Assembly (NCBI GenBank): GCA_946530565.1
Contig: CAMNAE010000003.1
Location: 1 to 20,686, forward strand
Length of the DNA: 20,686 nucleotides
From: an uncultured Oscillibacter sp.
GTDB lineage: Bacteria > Bacillota > Clostridia > Oscillospirales > Oscillospiraceae
Direction: 5' to 3'
The number at the start of each line of letters is the position of its first letter. Positions within the stretch are counted from its first letter, which is position 1. Under the pieces are notes generated by a model. The model was not told where the DNA came from. It saw nothing but the letters and a program-made list of their open reading frames with translations, and searched no databases. This document shows, piece by piece, positions 14,977 to 20,686 of the stretch. A program made the translations under genes and the position numbers.

Positions 14977-15240
14977 ATGCGGCTTGATAAATATCTCAAG
15001 GTCTCCCGGCTCATCAAACGTCGTACCGTTGCCAACAGCGCCTGTGACAACGGGCTTGTGCTCGTCAATGACAAACCCGCCCGCGCGAGCTATGAGGTGA
15101 AGGTCGGCGACCGGATCGCACTTCACTTCGGCATGCGGCTTTTGACCGTTGAGGTGCTCTCGGTGCAGGAGCTCGTGCGCCAGAGCGAAGCGGCCATGAT
15201 GTATCGTCAGATCGAAAACAGAAAGGAAGAGACGGCATGA
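14977..15240 (+). CDS. rqcP: S4-domain ribosome quality control protein RqcP (YabO)
   Basis: This 87-residue protein is essentially one S4 RNA-binding domain. It starts MRLDKYLKVSRLIKRR and has the usual ANxxxxxGxVxVN pattern at about 19-31. In B. subtilis RqcP (YabO) works with RqcH on obstructed 50S subunits to add C-terminal alanine tails to stalled peptides, marking them for degradation. The related E. coli protein is Hsp15. GGAG (14962-14965) lies 11 bases before the ATG. Its stop overlaps the start of the following oxidoreductase gene by 4 bases. yabP, yabQ and divIC, its usual followers in sporulating Firmicutes, are absent. Confidence 0.93.
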   Translation: MRLDKYLKVSRLIKRRTVANSACDNGLVLVNDKPARASYEVKVGDRIALHFGMRLLTVEVLSVQELVRQSEAAMMYRQIENRKEETA

Positions 15241-15854
15241 AAATCCTGATCATCAACGGCTCCCCACGCAAAAACGGGAATACGGCCCTGGCTCTTTCGG
15301 AATGCCAAAGGGTTTTTGAAGCCGAGGGCATCGGGACTGAGCTGTTCGGGATCGGTGCCCTCGACATCACCGGCTGCAAGGCCTGCAACGGCTGCGCAAA
15401 GCTCGGCCGCTGCGTGATCGACGACGCAGTCAACACCGTGGCAGAGAAATTCGAGGCGGCAGACGGCTTGCTCGTCGGCTCACCTGTTTATTTTGGCTCG
15501 GCAAACGGCACGCTCGTATCTTTCCTGGACCGGCTTTTCTATTCGACACCCTTCGACAAGACGATGAAAGTCGGGGCCTGCGCAGTGATCGCACGCCGCG
15601 GCGGACTCTCCTCGACCTTCGACGAGCTCAACAAATACTTCACGATCAGCGGTATGCCCGTGGCACCGAGCCAGTACTGGAACAGTGTACACGGCGCAAG
15701 GCGCGGTGAGGCGGCTCAGGACGGCGAGGGTCTGCAGGGCATGCGGACTCTGGCGCGAAACATGGCTTTTATGATCAAGAGCATCGCGCTTGGCAAAAAG
15801 ACTTACGGCCTGCCTGAAACAGAAGAGCGTATCTTTACCAATTTCATCCGCTGA
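15237..15854 (+). CDS. Flavodoxin-fold NAD(P)H-dependent oxidoreductase (FMN reductase family)
   Basis: This soluble 205-residue protein has the FMN-phosphate loop GSPRKNGNTA (8-17) and the second FMN-contact motif GSPVYFGSANG (81-91). CKACNGCAKLGRC (47-59) is a cysteine-rich stretch common in clostridial iron-sulfur-flavoprotein-like members. With CxxCxxC plus a fourth Cys it could bind an iron-sulfur cluster, though spacing and proof are lacking. Members reduce flavins, quinones or nitro/azo compounds with NAD(P)H; the physiological substrate is unknown. It overlaps rqcP by 4 bases and has an AAAGGAAG-like site inside rqcP, so translation is probably coupled. The methyltransferase gene begins 39 bases later. 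Confidence 0.88.
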   Translation: MKILIINGSPRKNGNTALALSECQRVFEAEGIGTELFGIGALDITGCKACNGCAKLGRCVIDDAVNTVAEKFEAADGLLVGSPVYFGSANGTLVSFLDRLFYSTPFDKTMKVGACAVIARRGGLSSTFDELNKYFTISGMPVAPSQYWNSVHGARRGEAAQDGEGLQGMRTLARNMAFMIKSIALGKKTYGLPETEERIFTNFIR

Positions 15855-15893
15855 TCCATACCGCTTTCCGCATAATCAAAGGAGCGCCATCTT

Positions 15894-17006
15894 ATGCGAT
15901 TCTGCATCCCCTGTCTTCTCGGCCTCGAGGCCATCGTGAGCCGCGAGATCCAAAAGCTCGACCTCAGTGATATCCGCGCGGAGAACGGCCGTGTCTACTG
16001 CACGGGTGAGGCGGTCGATCTTGCCCGGTTGAATCTGAATCTCCGCTGCGGCGCGCGTGTTCTTCTGCTGCTCGCCTCTTTCCCTGCGCCGGACTTCGAA
16101 GCATTGTTCCAGGGCGTCGTGAACATCCCTCTTGAGGACTACATCCCCCGGGACGGTGAGTTCCCGGTCAAAGGCTATTCTCTCAATTCGCTCTTGCACT
16201 CGGTGCCGGCCTGCCAGGCAATCGTCAAAAAGGCGGCCGCGACCCGGCTCGGCAAAGCCTACGGACTTATGACTCTGCCGGAGACCGGCAGCCGCTATCA
16301 GCTTCGCTTCTCGATCGCAAAGGATATCGCTGAGATCTATCTGGACACTTCGGGCGAGGGGCTCTATAAACGCGGCTACCGCGCCGAGAGTCTGCAGGCG
16401 CCCCTGCGCGAAACGCTTGCCGCCGCGCTCGTTCAGCTCTCGCGCTACAGTGGGCGCGACCCGTTTTTTGACCCGTTCTGCGGCTCCGGCACGATCCCGA
16501 TCGAGGCGGCGCTGATTGCAAAAAACCGTGCGCCCGGTCTGAACCGTAGCTTTGACGCGCAGAAATGGAAGCCCCTGCCTTCGGACATCTGGCTCACCGC
16601 CTGCGAAGAAGCTGAAGATAAAGAGTTCCACGGGACCTACGAGATACAGGGCAGCGACCTGGACCCGGCCGCCGTTGCTCTTGCAAAGCACAACGCGGCG
16701 CTTGCCGGAGTCGATGACACCGTGCGCTTCCGCGAGGCCGACGCGCTCTCTTTCCGGTCCGATCGACCTTACGGCCGAATCGTCACGAACCCGCCTTACG
16801 GTGAGCGCCTGCTTGAAAAGAAAGAGGCCGAAGCGATCTACCGCGGCTTCGGGAAGGCATGCCGTGCACTGCCGGAGTCCTGGCGGATCGTGGTTCTTTC
16901 CTCTCACACGGAATTTGAGCGCTGCTTCGGTCGACAAGCTGACAAGCGGCGCAAGCTCTACAACGGCATGCTCAAATGCGACGCCTTTTTATACGGGCGC
17001 ATGTAA
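15894..17006 (+). CDS. THUMP-domain class I SAM-dependent rRNA (guanine-N2-) methyltransferase, RlmL N-domain/YpsC type
   Basis: This 370-residue protein has an N-terminal ferredoxin-like/THUMP region (about 1-160), then a Rossmann methyltransferase domain. Motif I is DPFCGSGT (193-200), an acidic SAM-ribose site follows (SDLDP, about 254-258), and the catalytic motif is TNPPYGERL (298-306). NPPY is the amino-methyltransferase signature used to methylate guanine N2. The closest characterised relatives are the N-terminal half of E. coli RlmL, which methylates G2445 of 23S rRNA, and B. subtilis YpsC. The exact target here is inferred by family. GGAG (15881-15884) lies 9 bases before the ATG. 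A hairpin containing the hprK promoter starts 10 bases after the stop. Confidence 0.9.
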   Translation: MRFCIPCLLGLEAIVSREIQKLDLSDIRAENGRVYCTGEAVDLARLNLNLRCGARVLLLLASFPAPDFEALFQGVVNIPLEDYIPRDGEFPVKGYSLNSLLHSVPACQAIVKKAAATRLGKAYGLMTLPETGSRYQLRFSIAKDIAEIYLDTSGEGLYKRGYRAESLQAPLRETLAAALVQLSRYSGRDPFFDPFCGSGTIPIEAALIAKNRAPGLNRSFDAQKWKPLPSDIWLTACEEAEDKEFHGTYEIQGSDLDPAAVALAKHNAALAGVDDTVRFREADALSFRSDRPYGRIVTNPPYGERLLEKKEAEAIYRGFGKACRALPESWRIVVLSSHTEFERCFGRQADKRRKLYNGMLKCDAFLYGRM

Positions 17007-17015
17007 AATGCGCAG

Positions 17016-17045
17016 ATCCGGATTGCGTTTCGGCGCGATCCGGAT
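17016..17045. repeat. 12-bp inverted repeat made of two ATCCGGAT palindromes, overlapping the hprK promoter
   Basis: ATCCGGATTGCG (17016-17027) pairs with CGCGATCCGGAT (17034-17045) around a 6-base loop, with one G-T wobble. Each arm contains the self-palindrome ATCCGGAT (17016-17023, 17038-17045), so the two copies are also direct repeats 22 bases apart, close to two helical turns. The first touches the -35 box and the second abuts the -10 box. It may be an operator, or a terminator for the upstream methyltransferase gene, but the following bases are TA-rich rather than a T run. Confidence 0.7.
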
Positions 17046-17051
17046 TATAAT
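17023..17051 (+). promoter_or_regulatory. Promoter of hprK-murB-rapZ-whiA
   Basis: TTGCGT (17023-17028, 4 of 6 matches) is separated by exactly 17 bases from a perfect TATAAT (17046-17051). Transcription should start near 17058, giving a leader of about 48 bases before the hprK ATG. The whole spacer is part of the inverted repeat at 17016-17045. Confidence 0.75.
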
Positions 17052-17105
17052 ATAGATTCGAAAAAGCGTACAGCAGCAAGCATCCACCGTGAACGGAGGT
17101 ATTTC

Positions 17106-18038
17106 ATGGCGATTCAGGGCATTAAGGTTTCTGATTTCGTAAAGGCATTTGGTCTGGAGATCCTGAACCAGAGCAGCGAATTCGACAGCGCCGTGCTGAC
17201 CGTCAAGGACGTCAACCGTCCGGGTCTGCAGTTTCTCAACTTTTTCGACTACTTTGACCCGCACCGTCTGCAGGTGATCGGCAAAGCCGAATTCACTTAC
17301 CTCGGCGGTCTGCGCAGCGATCAGCGCCGCAAGTGCTTCGACGATATCTTTTTATATGACATCCCGGCACTCGTGATCTCACGGAATCTCGAGTGCTTCC
17401 CCGAGTGTCTGGAAAGCGCCGTGCAAAATGATCGGACACTCCTGCGTACGAAGGCGACGACTGTTGATTTCAGCAGTCATGCGATCGACTATCTAAACCA
17501 CGCGCTGGCTCCCTGCGTGACCCGGCACGGCGTGCTGCTCGACGTCAACGGCGAGGGGGTCATGATCACCGGTGACTCCGGCATCGGCAAGAGCGAGACC
17601 GCGATCGAGCTGATTGCCCGCGGCCACCGGCTCGTCGCCGACGATGCGGTGGAGCTCAGGCGTATCTCCGACCATCTGATCGGCACGGCACCCGAGATCA
17701 TCCGCCACTATATCGAGTTGCGCGGCATCGGCATCATCGACGTACGCCAGCTCTACGGCCTGCGCGCGGTCAAGACCGAGTCACAGCTCGATCTGATCGT
17801 TCATTTTGAACAGTGGGACAATGAGAAGTTCTACGACCGCCTCGGCATCGACGACCATTATGAAGAGCTCCTCGACGTGCGTATCCCCTCGATCACGATC
17901 CCTGTGCGGCCCGGCCGGAACCTCGCTACGATCGTCGAGGTGGCCGCGATGAACAACCGACACCGCTCCTATGGCTTCAACGCCGCACAGGAGCTTGCCC
18001 GCCGTGTGGATGAGCGCGCTGAGGGAAAACGCTCCTGA
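17106..18038 (+). CDS. hprK: HPr kinase/phosphorylase
   Basis: This 310-residue protein has the normal length for the family. It has the Walker A loop GDSGIGKS (156-163), a conserved His141 just before the strand leading to it, and Asp179-Asp180 in the Walker B-like position. The HprK signature RGIGIIDVRQLYG (206-218) and the PVRPGRN loop (267-273) follow. The hexameric cytosolic enzyme phosphorylates Ser46 of HPr with ATP or pyrophosphate and reverses this with phosphate, which controls carbon catabolite repression through CcpA. GGAGG (17095-17099) lies 6 bases before the ATG. murB starts 78 bases downstream with no obvious promoter. hprK-murB-rapZ-whiA is a familiar clostridial order. Confidence 0.96.
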   Translation: MAIQGIKVSDFVKAFGLEILNQSSEFDSAVLTVKDVNRPGLQFLNFFDYFDPHRLQVIGKAEFTYLGGLRSDQRRKCFDDIFLYDIPALVISRNLECFPECLESAVQNDRTLLRTKATTVDFSSHAIDYLNHALAPCVTRHGVLLDVNGEGVMITGDSGIGKSETAIELIARGHRLVADDAVELRRISDHLIGTAPEIIRHYIELRGIGIIDVRQLYGLRAVKTESQLDLIVHFEQWDNEKFYDRLGIDDHYEELLDVRIPSITIPVRPGRNLATIVEVAAMNNRHRSYGFNAAQELARRVDERAEGKRS

Positions 18039-18116
18039 GGCACGCAGCGCAAAGTCCATATCTTCAAGCACGCTGTCTTTTCATCAGACCGATCACGAGC
18101 AAAAGGAGTGCCGGAG

Positions 18117-19028
18117 ATGACCTGGGAAAAAGAACTGGATCTTTACTGCGCCGATTACCTGCCCGACCTGAACTTAAAACATGATGAGCCGCTCTCGCGG
18201 CACACGTCTTTTCACATCGGCGGAAGCGCAAAGCGCATGGCCTTCCCCGCAAGCGCCGAAGAGACCGTGCTGCTGCTCGATCACGCGCGCGCCATCGGCG
18301 CAAGACCGCTCGTGCTCGGCAACGGCACAAATGTCCTCGCACCCGATGAAGGCCTTGATCGGCTCGTGATCGTCACCACGGGGATCAATGATTGTTCCAT
18401 CGACGCGTGTGTGGTCCGTGCCGGTGCCGGCATCTCGCTTGCAAAGCTTGCCGAGCTCTCCTGCCGCGCGGGCCTTTCCGGGCTCGCCTTTGCCCACGGC
18501 ATTCCGGGCTCGCTCGGCGGCGGCATCACAATGAATGCCGGCGCCTACGGCGGTGAGCTCAAAGACGCGCTGCGCTCGGCTGAGGTGTACTTCCCCGACG
18601 GTGTTCGCACACTGGAGCTTGATGCTCTGAAGCTCTCGTACCGGCATTCTCTTTTGACCGAGCATCCAGAGGCGGTCGTGCTCGGAGCCGAGCTGCTGCT
18701 CACGCCCGGCGATCCCGACGAGATCCGCGCCGAAATGCTCTCACTGCAGCAAAAGCGCCGTGCAAGTCAGCCGCTCGAGCTTCCGAGCGCAGGCAGCGCC
18801 TTTAAACGGCCTGCGGGGCATTTTGCCGCCGCACTCATCGATCAGTGCTCGCTCAAGGGCCTTCAGATCGGCGGCGCACAGGTCTCGGAAAAACACGCCG
18901 GCTTCATTGTGAACCGCGGAGATGCGACCTGTGCCGATGTGCTTACTCTTTTGGCGCGGGTCCGTGAGATCGTTTTAGAGAAGACGGGAGTCGTTTTGGA
19001 GCCTGAGATCCGTATCCTTGAGCCGTGA
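18117..19028 (+). CDS. murB: UDP-N-acetylenolpyruvoylglucosamine reductase
   Basis: This 303-residue FAD enzyme reduces UDP-GlcNAc-enolpyruvate to UDP-MurNAc with NADPH in the cytosolic phase of peptidoglycan synthesis. FAD-binding motifs are HTSFHIGGSA (29-38), LGNGTNVL (67-74; Thr where Ser is more common) and IPGSLGGGITMNAGAYGG (129-146). The active site is represented by YRHS (Arg176), AGSAFKRP (Ser227) and LEPEIR (Glu near 295-297). It is a type II MurB by length and motif pattern. The ATG at 18117 is 8 bases after GGAG (18105-18108). An in-frame GTG at 18108 overlaps that site and is unlikely. The stop overlaps the rapZ Shine-Dalgarno site, so murB and rapZ are tightly linked. Confidence 0.95.
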   Translation: MTWEKELDLYCADYLPDLNLKHDEPLSRHTSFHIGGSAKRMAFPASAEETVLLLDHARAIGARPLVLGNGTNVLAPDEGLDRLVIVTTGINDCSIDACVVRAGAGISLAKLAELSCRAGLSGLAFAHGIPGSLGGGITMNAGAYGGELKDALRSAEVYFPDGVRTLELDALKLSYRHSLLTEHPEAVVLGAELLLTPGDPDEIRAEMLSLQQKRRASQPLELPSAGSAFKRPAGHFAAALIDQCSLKGLQIGGAQVSEKHAGFIVNRGDATCADVLTLLARVREIVLEKTGVVLEPEIRILEP

Positions 19029-19040
19029 GGAGGTCATTTT

Positions 19041-19907
19041 ATGGAGATCGTGATCGTCACCGGTCTTTCCGGCGGCGGCAAGAGTAAAGCAGCCTCGTTT
19101 TTAGAGGACATGGGCTTTTACATCGTCGACAACATGCCCTCGCAGATGATCTTGAAATTTGCGGAGTTCTGCTCCGGCGGCAGCAGCCGCTATGAGCGCG
19201 TCGCGCTCGTATACGACATCCGCACCGCCGCCGGGGATATCCGTACAGAGCTCTCGGATCTCATACACAAGCTCCGCCAGAGCGACGACAACTGCTCGAT
19301 GCTCTTCCTCACGGCCGACACCGACGTGATCCTGCACCGCTATAAAGAGACACGCCGCAAGCACCCGCTGATGGACGACACGTGCCCGCTGGAAGAGGCC
19401 GTTCGCAAAGAAGCCGAGCTGCTTGCCCCGATCAGGGCGTTGGCAGATCATGTGGTCGACACCTCACACACGACGCTCTCGCAGCTCCGATGTGAGCTCA
19501 TCAACATCTTCGGCAGCGGCGACGATGGCGCCATCACCGTCTCCGTCACGTCCTTCGGCTTCAAATACGGCATTCCGATGGACTCCGACCTCGTTTTCGA
19601 CGTGCGTTTTCTCCCCAATCCCTTTTATGTGATGGAACTGCGCGGGCTCACGGGACTCGACCGGCCTGTGCGGGATTACGTATTCTCCTTCCCAGAGACG
19701 AACACCTTCATGGAGCATATCCGCGCACTGCTGGCCTTCTCGCTTCCGCTCTATCAGAAAGAGGGAAAATCGATCCTGAGCATCTCCGTCGGCTGTACCG
19801 GCGGACGGCACCGTTCCACCGCGCTGACCCACGCGATCGCGGAGTGTGTGGGTCAGCTTGGCTACCATGTGCTCGAAAACCACCGCGACATCAACCGCGG
19901 CATCTGA
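19041..19907 (+). CDS. rapZ: RNase adapter / nucleotide-binding protein RapZ (YvcJ)
   Basis: This 288-residue protein has the P-loop GLSGGGKS (8-15), YIVDNMP (27-33; DNLP is more usual) and a C-terminal domain with GCTGGRHRS (251-259) and HRD near the end. In E. coli RapZ binds glucosamine-6-phosphate and directs RNase E to the small RNA GlmZ, tuning GlmS. Firmicutes YvcJ hydrolyses nucleotides, but its partners are less clear and RNase E is generally absent, so the RNase-adapter name is inherited. AGGAGG (19028-19033) overlaps the murB stop, 7 bases before the ATG. It begins 12 bases after murB, linking a possible amino-sugar sensor with the UDP-MurNAc step. whiA follows after 24 bases; yvcK, often in between, is absent. 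Confidence 0.94.
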   Translation: MEIVIVTGLSGGGKSKAASFLEDMGFYIVDNMPSQMILKFAEFCSGGSSRYERVALVYDIRTAAGDIRTELSDLIHKLRQSDDNCSMLFLTADTDVILHRYKETRRKHPLMDDTCPLEEAVRKEAELLAPIRALADHVVDTSHTTLSQLRCELINIFGSGDDGAITVSVTSFGFKYGIPMDSDLVFDVRFLPNPFYVMELRGLTGLDRPVRDYVFSFPETNTFMEHIRALLAFSLPLYQKEGKSILSISVGCTGGRHRSTALTHAIAECVGQLGYHVLENHRDINRGI

Positions 19908-19919
19908 TACGTCAGCTTT

Positions 19920-19924
19920 GGAGG
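19920..19924 (+). promoter_or_regulatory. Ribosome binding site supporting a TTG start for whiA
   Basis: GGAGG stands 7 bases before TTG at 19932. The frame from this codon matches the start of WhiA (SFSFQAKEEL), and no ATG occurs until far inside the conserved part. Confidence 0.85.
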
Positions 19925-19931
19925 GATCAAC

Positions 19932-20686
19932 TTGTCCTTTTCATTTCAGGCAAAGGAAGAGCTCTGCCGGATCCCGGTCTCCCGCCGCTGCTGCGCCAAG
20001 GCCGAGGCCTACGGGATCCTGCTCTACTGCAACACCTTCCAGCCCAGCGAGATCCGCATCATCACGGAGAATCGGAACTTTGCCGCTAGGTTGCCCCGGC
20101 TCTTCGCAAGAGCCTTTCGTACCCAGTTCGATGTGCTCCCGGACCCAAATGAGAGCGGCAAGCTGATCTTTGTGATCAACAGCAGTGAAAAACTGCACAG
20201 GATCGTAGATTCACTTGGATATGACCCCCTGCACTCCCCCGTTCTCCATATCAATTTTGCCCTTTTGGAGGAAGAGCACTGCCGCGCGGCCTTTTTGCGG
20301 GGCGTCTTCTTCGCGGGCGGAAGCGTGACCGACCCTGCCAAGCGCTATCACCTGGAGCTTTCGACCTCACATCTGAGTGTGAGCCGGGAGCTGGAGGTGC
20401 TGCTGCGGGAGCTTGGATACCCGCCGCGCGCCGTTAGCCGCAGCGGAAGCTACATCACCTATTTTAAACAGAGCGATCAGATCGAGGACTATCTGACGAT
20501 GATCGGCGCCCCTGTCGCATCGATGGCGGTCATGAGTGCCAAGCTCGAAAAGGACCTGAGAAACAGCGTCAACCGGCGCCTGAACTGCGACAACGCCAAT
20601 CTAGACAAGGCGATCGACGCGGCTCAGGAGCAGTGCGATCTGATCCGAAGGCTCGCTGTCCACGATGCCCTCTCTTCTCTCCCCGC
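19932..20686 (+). CDS. whiA: WhiA-family DNA-binding regulator, 3' end outside the window
   Basis: About 251 codons are present with no stop; the family is usually slightly over 300 residues. The N-terminus SFSFQAKEELCRI is the WhiA signature. The degenerate LAGLIDADG homing-endonuclease-like domain follows, with FLRGVFFAGGSVTDP (about 115-129). RNSVNRRLNCDNANLDK near residue 220 is the conserved link to the C-terminal helix-turn-helix, which is mostly beyond the edge. In actinomycetes WhiA activates sporulation-division genes. In Firmicutes it binds DNA and affects cell division and chromosome segregation, apparently without being a classical repressor. The TTG start has a clear GGAGG. It is the fourth gene after the hprK promoter. 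Confidence 0.93.
   Translation, partial: MSFSFQAKEELCRIPVSRRCCAKAEAYGILLYCNTFQPSEIRIITENRNFAARLPRLFARAFRTQFDVLPDPNESGKLIFVINSSEKLHRIVDSLGYDPLHSPVLHINFALLEEEHCRAAFLRGVFFAGGSVTDPAKRYHLELSTSHLSVSRELEVLLRELGYPPRAVSRSGSYITYFKQSDQIEDYLTMIGAPVASMAVMSAKLEKDLRNSVNRRLNCDNANLDKAIDAAQEQCDLIRRLAVHDALSSLP

Noticed and set aside
15876..16937. Minus-strand open frame of 353 codons antisense to the rRNA methyltransferase gene
   Set aside because: The sense frame has DPFCGSGT and NPPYG motifs and a ribosome binding site. The antisense frame has no family signature.
18041..18077. Possible terminator between hprK and murB
   Set aside because: CAGCG and CGCTG can pair and TCTTTT follows, but the stem is only about 5 bp with a loop of about 20 bases. 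This is too weak to call, and the genes are probably cotranscribed.
1..20686. CRISPR array, insertion sequence, prophage, toxin-antitoxin or riboswitch
   Set aside because: No regularly spaced repeats, transposase or phage genes, paired small toxin/antitoxin frames or recognisable riboswitch/T-box leader were seen. Nearly all the DNA is explained by housekeeping genes.

Overview
This window is ordinary bacterial chromosome. Its likely source is a moderately GC-rich member of the Clostridia, perhaps an Oscillospiraceae/Ruminococcaceae-like lineage. The evidence is the Firmicutes gene set (PcrA-type helicase, long bifunctional Rel, HemZ, RqcP, HprK, RapZ and WhiA), strong Shine-Dalgarno sites and clostridial gene order. 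The rank below class is inference. I see no insertion sequence, prophage, CRISPR array or toxin/defence island. Coding is dense: the longest gene-free stretch is 229 bases (4240-4468), so no gap exceeds 300 bases.

Left part (1-4239). A tRNA-Val(UAC) is cut by the left edge on the minus strand. Its promoter is of consensus quality and overlaps the stop codon of an EamA/DMT permease gene, also on the minus strand. A HAD-family phosphatase gene diverges from the permease. A terminator that works both ways separates it from the convergent pcrA helicase gene.

Middle (4240-15854, plus strand). A promoter region divergent from pcrA drives recJ, followed closely by rel (ppGpp synthetase/hydrolase), dtd, a glyoxalase-II-like metallo-hydrolase and hemZ. 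Next come a small zinc-ribbon protein with a very acidic tail (function unknown), a SpoVB/MurJ-like flippase, mazG and hup (HU). A strong terminator follows hup, then rqcP overlapping a flavodoxin-fold oxidoreductase gene. The flippase-mazG-(hup)-rqcP run matches the yabM-yabN-yabO neighbourhood of Bacillus subtilis, but yabP, yabQ and divIC do not follow.

Right part (15894-20686, plus strand). A THUMP-type rRNA methyltransferase gene is followed by a clear promoter buried in a long inverted repeat. Then come hprK, murB, rapZ and the first part of whiA, which runs off the right edge. yvcK, common between rapZ and whiA in Firmicutes, is absent.

Most genes serve housekeeping and nutrient-stress functions: DNA repair (PcrA, RecJ), nucleotide stress (Rel, MazG), translation quality control (Dtd, RqcP), wall synthesis (MurB, flippase) and carbon/envelope regulation (HprK, RapZ). 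Nothing amounts to a clearly new system. The best leads are regulatory DNA (the hprK promoter repeat, the recJ/pcrA inverted repeat, the overlapping convergent promoters at 1035-1112, the hup/rqcP terminator) and the uncharacterised zinc-ribbon protein. Several real starts are not ATG: recJ and rel use GTG, the flippase and whiA use TTG.
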